DNA from: Ardenticatenaceae bacterium
GTDB lineage: Bacteria; Chloroflexota; Anaerolineae; Promineifilales; Promineifilaceae
Assembly: GCA_020634455.1 (NCBI GenBank)
Contig: JACKBQ010000003.1
Span: 35,422-99,421 of the forward strand
Direction: 5' to 3'
DNA length: 64,000 bases
Both the position numbers and the translations under genes were made by a program. Positions 43,717 to 52,019 of the stretch are shown here, in pieces; within the stretch, counting starts at the first letter, position 1; each line of letters opens with the position of its first letter. The notes beneath the pieces were generated by a model. That model was given only the letters and a program-made list of their open reading frames with translations, made no database searches and was not told where the DNA came from.

Positions 43717-43786
43717 GAGTGAAAAGTAATAAGTGAAAAGTGAAAAGCAATAAGTTTGCCCACTTTTCACTTATCACTTCTCACTG
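43717..43786. repeat. AGTGAAAAGT-type hairpin overlapping a gene end
   Basis: GAGTGAAAAGTAATAAGTGAAAAG and CTTTTCACTTATCACTTCTCACT are inverted sets of the same word. The right arm contains the stop codon and last codons (YSEK) of the minus-strand gene at 43774. Confidence 0.7.
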
Positions 43787-44142
43787 TAGTCAGGCAAAAT
43801 CTCCTGATAAACATACCAGCTCCCCAGCCGTTGCGCTTGCCCTTTGGGTGCCCGATCGTAGTAGATGTCGAAGAGACGGCCGTTCCCCACCTGCACCCGA
43901 AAATAATATCGCCCCACACCCCACGAACCCCGCTTTTCTGCCTTTTTTAGATTCTCTGGCCGCATATTGTTGGCCATTCGTCCGCGACGGCCGTAATCCC
44001 GCCACTCCTGCAAATTAGCCACAATCTCAAACGGTTCCTCTCGCCAAATAAAGCGAGCCGGGCAGGGCGGCTGCTTGGCGAACAGCGGTTCTTTGGCAAA
44101 TTCCACCGTGATCGGGTCTCCGATAAAGCGTGTCGGGGGCAT
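43774..44142 (-). CDS. DUF6504-like small protein
   Basis: A 122-residue basic protein. The middle PARFIWREEPFEIVANLQEWRDYG and GSWGVGRYYFRVQVGNGRLFDIYYDRAPKG... WYVYQE fit the DUF6504 pattern (FxWR, RxYYxVxV, IYxD). Function unknown. The start overlaps the stop of the upstream beta-propeller gene in TGATG, so the two are coupled. Its C-terminus is encoded in a repeat hairpin. Confidence 0.72.
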   Translation of the reverse strand: MPPTRFIGDPITVEFAKEPLFAKQPPCPARFIWREEPFEIVANLQEWRDYGRRGRMANNMRPENLKKAEKRGSWGVGRYYFRVQVGNGRLFDIYYDRAPKGQAQRLGSWYVYQEILPDYSEK

Positions 44143-45149
44143 CAGGGTGTCCAGCTCAACGAATCGGAGGCCGCTTGTTCCAGCAGAAGCCGCACATCGC
44201 TGCCATCTGGCTGCATCACAAAAATGCCAGACCGACTGCTAAAAGCGATCGTACGGCCGTCTGGCGACAACGTCCCGTACTGACCTACGCTCGCCTCCGA
44301 AATCAATGATTCTGGCTCACCACCGTTCACCGGAATGCGCCACCACGTAGACGGCAAATCATGTGCCAAGGCCACTTCAATTCCCAACAGCTGCTCCCAC
44401 CAACTGGCAGAACTGGTCTGTTGTGCCACGGCCGAAAAGTACAGCCACGCCCCATCTGCGGAGAAAAAAGGGCTGTCCAGCGTTACAAACCGATTGCGCG
44501 GCACCAAAACCGTGGGATTGCGGCCATCAGCATCCGCCACCACCAGTTCAGCCGCCAAAGAATCCCGATCAATGTTGACGTAGGTGAGGAAACGGCCGTC
44601 TGGCGACACTCTCGGCCAGATGCCATTTTCAGCCAGCACCTCTGTTGTGCCCGTGGCCAGTTCAAATCGCTCCAAATGGGTGGCAAAGGTGAACGTAATC
44701 TCGTCCAGCGGCGTTACGTGCGTGTAATAAAGCCATGCCCCATCTGGCGACCAGGCGGGATTAAAAAACACCTCCTGGTCTGCTGTGCGCTCAATCAAGG
44801 GTCGTGGCTCGGAACGGCCGTCTGCCAACAACAAATAAAGGCTGCTGTAACCAAACTGAATCTCGTTTTCACCGGGGGAGGGCGCGTAGGTCAGGGCAAT
44901 CTGGCTGCCATCAGGGGAGGCAGCCATGTGGCTAATCCAGGCGTTCACCGGCACCTCGAACAGCGGTTCCACGCTGTCGGCAGCCACATCGTAGCGCATC
45001 AGCGCCTGGCGATGCGGTTCCTGCAAGATGAAGTAGATGGTGCCACCTGCAAATTCAGTTTCGGTGGGAACGGCCGTTTCCACCCCACCGCCACACGCCA
45101 TCAACAGACCAACTAACCACAGCCAAAGCAAAATTTGTCGCCTTTTCAT
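44142..45149 (-). CDS. TolB-like WD40/PD40 beta-propeller lipoprotein
   Basis: A 335-residue lipoprotein: signal peptide and lipobox LMAC (Cys 19), then at least five PD40-type blades with the words ASPDGSQIALTY, WSPDGAWLYYT, VSPDGRFLTYV, FSADGAWLYFS and LSPDGRTIAFSS. It is a TolB-like propeller on the outer face of the membrane, a likely protein or ligand binder with no enzyme motif. The ATG 45149 has no Shine-Dalgarno, but TACAAT ends six bases before it. Coupled to the DUF6504-like gene. Confidence 0.8.
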   Translation of the reverse strand: MKRRQILLWLWLVGLLMACGGGVETAVPTETEFAGGTIYFILQEPHRQALMRYDVAADSVEPLFEVPVNAWISHMAASPDGSQIALTYAPSPGENEIQFGYSSLYLLLADGRSEPRPLIERTADQEVFFNPAWSPDGAWLYYTHVTPLDEITFTFATHLERFELATGTTEVLAENGIWPRVSPDGRFLTYVNIDRDSLAAELVVADADGRNPTVLVPRNRFVTLDSPFFSADGAWLYFSAVAQQTSSASWWEQLLGIEVALAHDLPSTWWRIPVNGGEPESLISEASVGQYGTLSPDGRTIAFSSRSGIFVMQPDGSDVRLLLEQAASDSLSWTP

Positions 45150-45155
45150 GGGGCA

Positions 45156-45161
45156 ATTGTA
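45156..45161 (-). promoter_or_regulatory. -10 box, leaderless promoter of the beta-propeller gene
   Basis: On the minus strand TACAAT is followed by six bases and the ATG at 45149. No ribosome-binding site is present. Confidence 0.5.
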
Positions 45162-45176
45162 CCTACTTTTGCCAAC

Positions 45177-45234
45177 AAGACCGGACAGGTCTTGCAAAAA
45201 TAGAAGCTTTCACCTGAGGAGACCTATCAGGTCT
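45177..45234. repeat. ACCTGACAGGTCT-type hairpins
   Basis: AAGACC-N5-GGTCTT at 45177 and AGACCT-ATC-AGGTCT at 45220-45234, with the last overlapping the stop codon of the radical SAM gene. Same family as 27362-27428. Confidence 0.7.
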
Positions 45235-46444
45235 AAAGATCGAGGGGAAGCTGGAAATTCGGCCGTTTCCCATCCAGCAGCACGTACGGAGCCAGCCGCT
45301 TGGTAGCAATGCCCAACTGCCGCAAATGGTTCAGCTCGCGCAGTTGCCCCCGTCGCCGGGCATTGAGGATGGTGTGGCTGTGTTTGGGGCCAATGCCGGG
45401 CACGCGCAGCAGCTCGTCCCGATGCGCCCGGTTTAACTCTACCGGATTATGGCTCAAATTGTCTTTTGCCCAGGCCAGCTTGGGGTCAATGTCTAGCGGC
45501 AGATTGCCCTGCTGATCAAAGGGCATCTCCTCCAGACCAAAATCATAGTCGCGGAACAAAAATGAGGTTTGGTAAAGGCGCACTTTGCGCATGGGGTTCT
45601 CGGCCGGGTGATTTTCCAGCGGCGTGTCGGGGATGGGGCTAAATGCAGAGAAATAAGCTCGCTGAATGTGCAATTGCTTGGTAAAATACTCTGTCGTAGA
45701 CAGAATTTCTACGTCTGTTTCGCCCACAGCGCCCACCACAAACTGGGTTACAGTGGAGGGCCAACGGCCGTTCCAGCCCAGATGCGCCGGTTCTTCCTGC
45801 CGAATTTGCTCGATGATCTGCAACGGCCGTACCAATTCCTCAAAAAACACCTTCTTGGGAGCCAGCAACGCCAGCCGCTTGTCGTTGGGCGCTTCCAGGT
45901 TCACAGATAGCCGGTCAGCCAGCGTCATGGCGTGGCGCAGCTGGTCTTTTTCCACACCAGGCATCACTTTTAAGTGAATATAGCCCTTGAATTGATGCTT
46001 TTGGCGCAGGATTTCGGCCGTTTCCAAAATCTTGTCCTGCGTGGCTACGCTCCCCTTGATGATTCCCGAACTCAAAAACAAGCCCTCTACCAGCCCAGCC
46101 CGGTACATCTGCATAAACGCTTTAGCCAGCTCCTCTGGCTGAAAGGTGTGTCGCTTGTAATTGCGTCCAGCGCGGAAGGGGCAGTAGTAGCAGTTGCGTT
46201 CACACGCCGTAGTGAGCAATGTTTTTAGCTGAGGCATCGTCTTGCCACCCGGCATTACCGCGTGCGAAATGCCTAACGCAGCTTGCTTGGCGGCCGTGTG
46301 GCGCGGTTGAGCTGTCGAACTTCGTGGTGCTACCACTTGTCCGCAGGGTGCCACCTCTGGTGCCGGGTTCAGGTTCGTCTCCTCTGCCGGTTCCAGATGC
46401 ATATTCACGGCAATCTCTTGCAGCTTCACAAAGGCGTCTGTCAT
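45233..46444 (-). CDS. UDG-linked radical SAM DNA modification/repair protein
   Basis: A 403-residue enzyme. Its 4Fe-4S motif is CERNCYYCPF (CxxxCxxC), followed by FLSSGIIKGS, KVMPGVEKDQLRHAM and LEAPNDKRL. The C-terminus has a helix-hairpin-helix (ELLRVPGIGPKHSHTILNARR) for DNA binding. This is the family usually encoded with a uracil-DNA-glycosylase-like partner (TIGR03916-type); that partner is not in the window. I start at ATG 46444 because TATAAT lies six bases before it. Longer frames (46486) lack support. Thought to act in DNA repair or modification, function unproven. Confidence 0.85.
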   Translation of the reverse strand: MTDAFVKLQEIAVNMHLEPAEETNLNPAPEVAPCGQVVAPRSSTAQPRHTAAKQAALGISHAVMPGGKTMPQLKTLLTTACERNCYYCPFRAGRNYKRHTFQPEELAKAFMQMYRAGLVEGLFLSSGIIKGSVATQDKILETAEILRQKHQFKGYIHLKVMPGVEKDQLRHAMTLADRLSVNLEAPNDKRLALLAPKKVFFEELVRPLQIIEQIRQEEPAHLGWNGRWPSTVTQFVVGAVGETDVEILSTTEYFTKQLHIQRAYFSAFSPIPDTPLENHPAENPMRKVRLYQTSFLFRDYDFGLEEMPFDQQGNLPLDIDPKLAWAKDNLSHNPVELNRAHRDELLRVPGIGPKHSHTILNARRRGQLRELNHLRQLGIATKRLAPYVLLDGKRPNFQLPLDL

Positions 46445-46450
46445 GCACCA

Positions 46451-46456
46451 ATTATA
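46451..46456 (-). promoter_or_regulatory. -10 box, leaderless promoter of the radical SAM gene
   Basis: On the minus strand a perfect TATAAT is followed by six bases and the ATG 46444. A -35 of TTGTGG lies 17 nt upstream of the TATAAT. Confidence 0.65.
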
Positions 46457-46664
46457 GAACATTCGTTCGCCACCCACAAGCGGCAATTTATATGTGAAAA
46501 ACCAAATGAATTCTGGGAAAAAGCGTTACTTTTGGCGTGATTCTGCCACTTGTGGATGTGAAGAAGCCGTTGATTTTGGTGTCATTTTCATGAATCTGGC
46601 ATCAGAATTGTAAATAACGATACATAGCCGCCACGGCAATCTGGTTAAATTGCAAATAAGATTT

Positions 46665-46696
46665 TGCACCGGAGCCAAGGGGGGCTTTCCGGTTAA
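46665..46696 (+). other. possible structured leader of the AAA_35-like gene
   Basis: ACCGGA and TCCGGT pair with an inner AGCC/GGCT just before the next gene. It is the only clear structure in the 270-bp spacer 46445-46714. I found no match to a riboswitch consensus I know. Confidence 0.35.
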
Positions 46697-46714
46697 GGTA
46701 AAGGTAAATTAAGA

Positions 46715-47350
46715 ATGATGGGTATTCAACGTAACACAAACGGCCGTCGGCAGGCCATGCCACGTCTACAAACGGGGCCGTCGGCTAACAAATTTGCAAA
46801 TAAATTATTGGAAGCGAAAACACAGCTGATTACGGCCGTACTTTCTGGCAAAAGCAGCTATGTGCAGGGGGACGATACGCCGCTGCGCTATCGTCTGCTC
46901 ACAGATACGGCCCTCCGTCTGGCCGATCTGGGCCAAACGGCCGCTTATTTTGACCTGACAGACCTGGATTACCAGTTTGATGCAGCCAAGTGGATGCACA
47001 ACAGCCTGCGATTGTTGGCGATCCAGCTCAATGTGTCCCTGCCAGAAAACGACTGGTGGGTCACGCACAGTGAAGCTGACCCAATTGCTGCATTTGTGCA
47101 ATTTCTGGGTGAAAAGGTGCTGCCACAGGCCCAAAAGCCAATATTGCTCTCGTTTGATCAGGCAGATCAACTGCTGAAGGTACCGCTGGCGGCCGATTTT
47201 TGGCGATTGCTGACCCAAATTGAAGCGGCTCGGATGCAGCAGCCTGCGTTTATGAATTTGACAATTGTGCTATGGGGGAGTGCTTCTTGGGAGATGCTGG
47301 CTGGCAACGGCCGTTTCCCCACCGCTGCCCTCAATCCGATTATTCTTTAA
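46715..47350 (+). CDS. truncated AAA_35-like (STAND) ATPase domain
   Basis: A 211-residue protein resembling the N-terminal part of the AAA_35 domain, which usually precedes effector and WD40 modules in signalling proteins. It has a YFDLTDLDYQFDAAKWMHNSLRLLA stretch and KPILLSFDQADQLL in the Walker B place, where the usual DEID is FDQAD. The P-loop is reduced to LSGKSSYVQGDD, short of GxxxxGK[ST]. The C-terminal part ends after the FMNLTIVLWGS strand. It lacks any partner domain. ATP binding looks doubtful. Confidence 0.6.
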   Translation: MMGIQRNTNGRRQAMPRLQTGPSANKFANKLLEAKTQLITAVLSGKSSYVQGDDTPLRYRLLTDTALRLADLGQTAAYFDLTDLDYQFDAAKWMHNSLRLLAIQLNVSLPENDWWVTHSEADPIAAFVQFLGEKVLPQAQKPILLSFDQADQLLKVPLAADFWRLLTQIEAARMQQPAFMNLTIVLWGSASWEMLAGNGRFPTAALNPIIL

Positions 47351-47376
47351 TCTTACGCCACCGAGAAATAGATTTA

Positions 47377-47415
47377 GCGGTTAGTGACTAGTACTAACCA
47401 CTAACTGCTAACCGC
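47377..47415. repeat. GCGGTTAG-type hairpin
   Basis: GCGGTTAG and CTAACCGC close a hairpin whose interior repeats GTTAGTG/CACTAAC-like words. It lies between the AAA_35-like and SPFH genes. Confidence 0.75.
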
Positions 47416-47493
47416 CAATAAATAATTATTTACGAGTAACTCATAATTTATTCAGATCGCTTCTCGACTGCTGCTATAAAAAGAACACAATTT

Positions 47494-48372
47494 TTATGAG
47501 ATGGGGTGCGACAAACGTGTGTTGCCCCGCTTGAGTTTTGCGAAGGACGGCCGTCCCGCTACAGATGTTTGATTTACGGCCGTTGGGTACACCAGCGTCA
47601 CACCATTTTGCCCCAAAGTGTGAATTCGCTCAAGTTCCATCAGGCGCTGCATATCTGCTTCTGAGAATTGGCTCACAACCTGCTGCAACCGGGCCAGCGA
47701 ACGCGCTTCATTTTCTGTTTGCACCGCGCGCTCCTGGGCCGCTTCCAACGCCGCTTTTACATGCCGGGGCATGTCTATGGCCCCAATCATGATGCGCGAG
47801 AAGGAAAACCCGGCTTCTGCCAGACGTGCAGTGAGCTGCTGCTTCACGGCACGCTCCAGCCGCCGCGTCGCCCCTGGCTCGCAAACCTGATCCACGGTCA
47901 TTTCACCCAGTACGTGGCGCAAGCAGTTATCCAAATGTTTACTCACAATGCTGTTGGCCTTCTTGGGCAAGTTGCGGGCCAGCTTGGGCCGCGCCGATGC
48001 TTTTATCTGGAAAGGATCGATATCAAAATTGACGCTCCACTCAACGTCCAGGGCAATGCCGCCGCTGGTTTGCACCGCCAGGCAACGGCCGTTTGCCGAG
48101 CCAGAACTGGTGGGAATTGTGTGTGAAAACTGCTCCGTGAACGGATTTATCGTATGACGTCCACCGGGAACAAATCGGGCAAACGATTGACGCCGCTTGT
48201 GAAACAGCACCCCCACTTCCATCTCTGGAATTTGCACAAACCCATACCGGTTATAAGCCCATACTGCCAGCAGCGTGATGAGCGAAACGGCCGTTCCCCA
48301 CAGCAGTGCGCCACCCCAGGCAAACGCTGCCCCAAACATAGAAACTGTCAATACCACAAATAATTTAAACAT
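47494..48372 (-). CDS. SPFH/band 7 domain membrane protein
   Basis: A 292-residue protein with two N-terminal membrane helices (LFVVLTVSMFGAAFAWGGALLWGTAVSLITLLAVWAY), an SPFH/PHB domain (VEWSVNFDIDPFQIKASARPKLARNLPKK... EAGFSFSRIMIGAIDMP) and a C-terminal coiled coil (ALEAAQERAVQTENEARSLARLQQ). SPFH proteins form membrane microdomains or regulate proteases. GGAGTGGTATC precedes the ATG. Two operator dyads stand just upstream. Confidence 0.85.
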   Translation of the reverse strand: MFKLFVVLTVSMFGAAFAWGGALLWGTAVSLITLLAVWAYNRYGFVQIPEMEVGVLFHKRRQSFARFVPGGRHTINPFTEQFSHTIPTSSGSANGRCLAVQTSGGIALDVEWSVNFDIDPFQIKASARPKLARNLPKKANSIVSKHLDNCLRHVLGEMTVDQVCEPGATRRLERAVKQQLTARLAEAGFSFSRIMIGAIDMPRHVKAALEAAQERAVQTENEARSLARLQQVVSQFSEADMQRLMELERIHTLGQNGVTLVYPTAVNQTSVAGRPSFAKLKRGNTRLSHPIS

Positions 48373-48396
48373 GATACCACTCCATTTAACTTTATT

Positions 48397-48445
48397 AGTG
48401 TAATTACCACACTTATTATCAGCAGTATAGTGTTGTTTCTACACT
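48397..48445. promoter_or_regulatory. twin dyads AGTGT-N7-ACACT
   Basis: Two 17-bp dyads, AGTGT-N7-ACACT at 48397-48413 and AGTGT-N7-ACACT at 48429-48445, with centres 32 bp apart (three helical turns). They lie 25-73 bp upstream of the SPFH gene and just upstream of the divergent promoter at 48459. The form suits a dimeric repressor such as a GntR/YtrA-type protein; none is in the window. Confidence 0.65.
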
Positions 48446-48458
48446 TTGTCAACCCCTC

Positions 48459-48488
48459 TTGCCAATCTGCTTTTTGCCACCCTATAAT
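48459..48488 (+). promoter_or_regulatory. promoter of the 48536 gene
   Basis: TTGCCA and TATAAT are 18 nt apart; the start would be near 48495 and the leader about 40 nt. The twin dyads lie immediately upstream, so one regulator could control both directions. Confidence 0.65.
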
Positions 48489-48535
48489 CTTCATGAAATT
48501 TGTATCAATCGATCATTCACATTAAGGAGTTGCAC

Positions 48536-49306
48536 ATGCTGAAAAATGGAACTTTCACTGAAGGCTGGATGGACATGCCGCCGTATGGCAATCTGATCAA
48601 CCAGCAGCCAAATGGTTGGATACTCCGCTGGATTGAACCAGGCAGTTCGCTATTTGGGGCAGGGGACCAAGCCGCAGGTGTGCCGGAATGTGTCCACAAA
48701 CTGGCTAAGCAGCTCCCGGCAAATGAGCAGTTGGGCGCAAAAGATGCCTTGATTCTGGCTGGAGACACCACCTACAAGATATTTCATGCGGGCAGCCCTT
48801 TTGGCGCAGAGCTAAAGCAGGTGGTGACCGGACTAAAACCGGGCAGCAAGGCCACGCTCTTAGTGCCCATTTTGGCGGTGCTGCACAATGAATCGGACCC
48901 GTATGGCGCTGAATCTGGCGTGTGGATTAACGGGCAGGGGGAGTGGGTCAATGGCGGGCAAATGGGCAACCGCAAATGGCACTACCACGAACAGATGTTT
49001 ACGGTGCCCAACAACGGCACGGCCATCATTGAAATTCGGGTCAAAAGCAAGTGGGCGCGGCCAAAAGACTTTTTTATTGACGGCATCACGCTCCAAGCAG
49101 AGGCAGACGGACCAAAACCGGTTATTTTGCCAGACCCCATCATGATTCCGGATCGGGACAAAGAAACGGCCGTTCCCACCACCACCCCCTCCAAAACAGT
49201 CAAAGTACAGCTACCCAAAGGCATGAAGCTGGTAACGGCCGTTTCCGATGATCCAAATACTGTGGTAATTGTCTTGCCAAAAGGAGTCGTCGTCCAAAAA
49301 ATCTAA
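48536..49306 (+). CDS. hypothetical protein, possible jelly-roll/carbohydrate-binding domain
   Basis: A 256-residue protein I do not recognise. The first 200 residues look like one beta-sandwich domain (MLKNGTFTEGWMDMP opening, NGWILRWIEPGS, VTGLKPGSKATLLVPILAV, WHYHEQMFTVPNNGTAIIEIRVKSKW), with WGxGxW-type aromatic residues that often bind sugars. A Pro-rich linker and a short C-terminal strand region (KTVKVQLPKGMKLVTAV) follow. No signal peptide is seen. AAGGAG precedes the ATG. It converges on the next gene. Confidence 0.6.
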   Translation: MLKNGTFTEGWMDMPPYGNLINQQPNGWILRWIEPGSSLFGAGDQAAGVPECVHKLAKQLPANEQLGAKDALILAGDTTYKIFHAGSPFGAELKQVVTGLKPGSKATLLVPILAVLHNESDPYGAESGVWINGQGEWVNGGQMGNRKWHYHEQMFTVPNNGTAIIEIRVKSKWARPKDFFIDGITLQAEADGPKPVILPDPIMIPDRDKETAVPTTTPSKTVKVQLPKGMKLVTAVSDDPNTVVIVLPKGVVVQKI

Positions 49307-49319
49307 CGGCGACCAACGT

Positions 49320-49958
49320 TTACTCCGAGATACAGAAGTACCAGTGCGCCTGTTTTTGGGCGACATAGCGCCACCGCCCCAGAAAATCACCTTGCTGGGG
49401 TGGATTGTTGTCACTGCGGAAGTAGTACCCTGAAAAATTGCGCGGCGCGTTTCGCTCCGTGGGGAAGAAAATGGCGACCGTTTCTTCACTGGTTTCTACC
49501 CAGATACGGCCGTTTGCCGGGGAAAGATACCGATACGCTTCTGGCAACAGAACGGTGCCGCTCTCGCCAATCGTTAGCTCACCATTTTCCACCATGTGCA
49601 CCACTATTTCATAATGCCCCTGCCGCCAGCGAAAGCGGGCCGACTCCCACACCGTGTCAAACGGCACTCCCTGCACAATGATCAGCGTGCCGATGTTAAT
49701 TACCAGCGGCAGTGCGGCCCACTTCATGCCCTGCTCGGCCCGAAACGGCAGGTAAAACAGTGAGGCTAAAATGAGCGCCACCAACACAAACTTCATCCCT
49801 TGCGCCAGCGGCAACGCCCAATAACTGCCCTGACCAGAGTGTGCTGCCTGCAAAACGGCCGTTAACCCAATCAGCACCACGCCAAACCAGGTAGAAAACA
49901 GCCCCAGCGAAGGGAAGTCGGGTTGGTACAAATCATCAGAACTGAGCGACTGATCCAT
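49320..49958 (-). CDS. hypothetical membrane protein with three spans
   Basis: A 212-residue protein with three N-terminal membrane helices (LGLFSTWFGVVLIGLTAVL, GMKFVLVALILASLFYL, ALPLVINIGTLIIVQ) and a C-terminal soluble domain of about 110 residues (RWRQGHYEIVVHMVENGELT... FSGYYFRSDNNPP). Function unknown. GGAGGAG precedes ATG 49958. It opens a run of minus-strand membrane-protein genes reaching 54.2 kb. Confidence 0.65.
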   Translation of the reverse strand: MDQSLSSDDLYQPDFPSLGLFSTWFGVVLIGLTAVLQAAHSGQGSYWALPLAQGMKFVLVALILASLFYLPFRAEQGMKWAALPLVINIGTLIIVQGVPFDTVWESARFRWRQGHYEIVVHMVENGELTIGESGTVLLPEAYRYLSPANGRIWVETSEETVAIFFPTERNAPRNFSGYYFRSDNNPPQQGDFLGRWRYVAQKQAHWYFCISE

Positions 49959-49974
49959 CTTCTCCTCCAGAACA

Positions 49975-50018
49975 GTAAAAAGTGATAAGTGAAAAGAGGT
50001 CGTTCTTTTCACTTATCT
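49975..50018. repeat. AGTGAAAAGT-type hairpin
   Basis: AGTAAAAAGTGATAAGTGAAAAG is answered by CTTTTCACTTATCT. Fourth site of this word family. Confidence 0.65.
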
Positions 50019-50046
50019 AGCCACATATCATTTTGCTGGTTCGCCA

Positions 50047-50146
50047 GGGGCTGAAGCCCTCCGGCTACTTGTGAAAGCCTCTTCGAGGCTCAGTTTCAGC
50101 CCTAAAAGGGCTTCCATATGCTAGCCCAGTCCGTTTACGGCTGGGC
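50047..50146. repeat. cluster of three hairpins (GGGCTGAA/TTCAGCCC type)
   Basis: GGGCTGAA...TTCAGCCC closes a loop containing AAGCCTC-TTC-GAGGCT, and a second stem GCCCAG...CTGGGC follows. It fills the spacer after the three-span gene. The GGGGCTGAAGCCC word is that of a widespread repeat. Confidence 0.65.
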
Positions 50147-50160
50147 GGATCTTTTCACCG

Positions 50161-50829
50161 CTACTGCTCCCGCACAACCGCCATCTGCGGCGGCAGGGCA
50201 AAGATGATGAAGTAGGTGCCGATAAAAACGGCCGTTAACAGCACAGTTACTACGGCCGTTTCCAAAAACTGGCTCCGCACCAGCAAATGATCCGCCAAAT
50301 CGCGCAGCAAAATGGTGGGATTCAAAACCAGGTCCCAACTGTTCCAGCGCAAAAAACGGCCGATGTACACACCAAAACTACTCAAGGCCAGCACCACCAG
50401 CACAAACAGCCAGCCCGCCACGCGATTCCACGTTCTGGCAACCAGATCGTGCAGCCAAAACAGCGAAGCAAAGCCCACAAACAGCCCTGCCAGGGCATAC
50501 GTCAGCAGCATGATCAGGTCATACCAGATCGGCACGCGGCCAATCTGCCCCAAATGCAGCAAATCGGTGAGCAGGTAAGGGGCGTTGGGAAAAAAGAGCA
50601 GCCACAGCCCGCCCCAAAGCCATCGCCCCCAACGGCTGGCACCCTTGCGCCGCGCCAGCAAGGCAAACAGCACGGGCAGCCAGGCCAAAAACAGGTTCCA
50701 TTGCAAAAAGATAAAGCCGAGGCTGCCGGTGTAAACAAAACGAACCAGCCAGATCGCCACCGCCAAACTGGAAGTAAAGAGCAGGGCGGCCAGCAGCAAA
50801 AGCGTGTGTTTGGTTGGTGATTGGGTCAT
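50161..50829 (-). CDS. DUF1361 membrane protein
   Basis: A 222-residue integral membrane protein with about six spans. FLQWNLFLAWLPVLFALLAR, LWLLFFPNAPYLLTDLLHLG, PIWYDLIMLLTYALAGLFVGFASL and SFGVYIGRFLRWNSWDLVLNP are the DUF1361 signature. Function unknown. It is one of four membrane-protein genes separated by AACCTCC-type palindromes. Confidence 0.88.
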   Translation of the reverse strand: MTQSPTKHTLLLLAALLFTSSLAVAIWLVRFVYTGSLGFIFLQWNLFLAWLPVLFALLARRKGASRWGRWLWGGLWLLFFPNAPYLLTDLLHLGQIGRVPIWYDLIMLLTYALAGLFVGFASLFWLHDLVARTWNRVAGWLFVLVVLALSSFGVYIGRFLRWNSWDLVLNPTILLRDLADHLLVRSQFLETAVVTVLLTAVFIGTYFIIFALPPQMAVVREQ

Positions 50830-50848
50830 ATTGTCTCCGTGAAATTAA

Positions 50849-50867
50849 AAAACCTCCGGGAGGTTTT
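50849..50867. repeat. palindrome AAAACCTCC-G-GGAGGTTTT
   Basis: Nine-base perfect arms around one G in the 130-bp spacer between DUF1361 and SGNH-like genes. First of four AACCTCC-type palindromes in 50.8-53.8 kb. Confidence 0.8.
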
Positions 50868-50959
50868 CTTGAAAACTGTGATTGGAGACTTTTGAAGTTT
50901 TGTACCGAGCAGCAACGATTAACAAAGAGAAAAACTTCAAAAGCCTAAGGCTCACGTCT

Positions 50960-52000
50960 CTAGTTAGAACTGAGAAACCAGGGAACGGCCGTTTCATCCG
51001 TGCGCAAAAAGTAGTAGAGCAATCCGGCCACTTTGGCCTGCCCCGATGGGGACGTGTGCGTGCCGTCGTAGGCAAAATCGGACTGTTCCCAGACAAATCC
51101 GTGTCCTTCATCGGCCAAACCATCGGCCCAGAGGTATGGTCCCCAGCTCAACCATGGTGCAGTCACTGAACCGTTGTTCGAATCAAAATTCAACCCCGCA
51201 TCTCCTTCAATCTGGTCCTCGATCAGCCATTTCACGGCAAAGGCCGATTGATAAGCATACGGCTCTGGGTTCAAATCCACGGTGGCGTAGCCGCCGTAGG
51301 TGCGGCTGGAAAGATAGATAATTTTGAGATTAGGAAACCGCTCATACAGCAGCGTCACAATCTTGCGCAGATCGCTTTTCAACATTAGCGCATCGATTGG
51401 GAAAGGGGCGTTGGCGTACGCGCGGGCTTCCTTCAACCACACCACCTGCACCTGGGCCGCGCTCAGCCCCGCATCAGCGATCTTTCCATCGAGAATTGGC
51501 CAAAAATCATCATCGGGATTAGCCACAAATTGGGACGCCTTGCTGTGCTGGGCACCATCAACCAGCACCACGGCCGGGTTCAAGTGCGGGATTTCATCTG
51601 CCTGTTCCAGGAAGGTCTCAAACTCTATCGAGGTGTTGGACATGCCCACAGCTACAAAGCCGATCTTGCCGTTTTGTTCATCCACGGTGCCATCGCTGGC
51701 CAACGGCCGTATCGTTTTGGCAATGGCCACCCCAGCTGCCTCATGGTCAGACGGCCGTTCGTTGCTGCCACCCGGGTACAAACCACCTTGCGCGCCGTGG
51801 TAGCTGCCGCTGCCTAACTCCGTCAGCGGGGTAAATCCGACGGTGGATTGTCCCATGCGAACCGGCGTCAAATGCCGATAAACCAGCCATCCCGCCACCG
51901 CCAGCAGCAGCATGAACAGGATGAGCCATGGGAACTGTTTTTTGAACGGCCGTTGATACGGCCGTTTTTTCATTTTTGTTGGTTTCGATGCTAATTCCAC
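50960..52000 (-). CDS. SGNH/GDSL-like hydrolase, membrane-anchored
   Basis: A 346-residue protein with one N-terminal membrane anchor (FPWLILFMLLLAVAGWLVY). The extracytoplasmic domain has FVAVGMSNTSIEFETFLEQ, where GMSN resembles block I, and a late DGTHTSPSGQAKVAGLLYYFL, the D-x-x-H block of SGNH esterases. The catalytic Ser of block I (GDS) is read as MSN here, so the fit is partial. Members act on polysaccharide acetyl groups or lipids. AGGAG precedes the GTG start. Confidence 0.65.
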   Translation of the reverse strand: MELASKPTKMKKRPYQRPFKKQFPWLILFMLLLAVAGWLVYRHLTPVRMGQSTVGFTPLTELGSGSYHGAQGGLYPGGSNERPSDHEAAGVAIAKTIRPLASDGTVDEQNGKIGFVAVGMSNTSIEFETFLEQADEIPHLNPAVVLVDGAQHSKASQFVANPDDDFWPILDGKIADAGLSAAQVQVVWLKEARAYANAPFPIDALMLKSDLRKIVTLLYERFPNLKIIYLSSRTYGGYATVDLNPEPYAYQSAFAVKWLIEDQIEGDAGLNFDSNNGSVTAPWLSWGPYLWADGLADEGHGFVWEQSDFAYDGTHTSPSGQAKVAGLLYYFLRTDETAVPWFLSSN

Positions 52001-52019
52001 TTCTAATTTCTCCTAAATA

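Noticed and set aside
46600..46714. Cyclic-di-GMP (GEMM) riboswitch before the AAA_35-like gene
   Set aside because: The spacer has a GC hairpin, but the required GCAAA/receptor elements are not in the right order.
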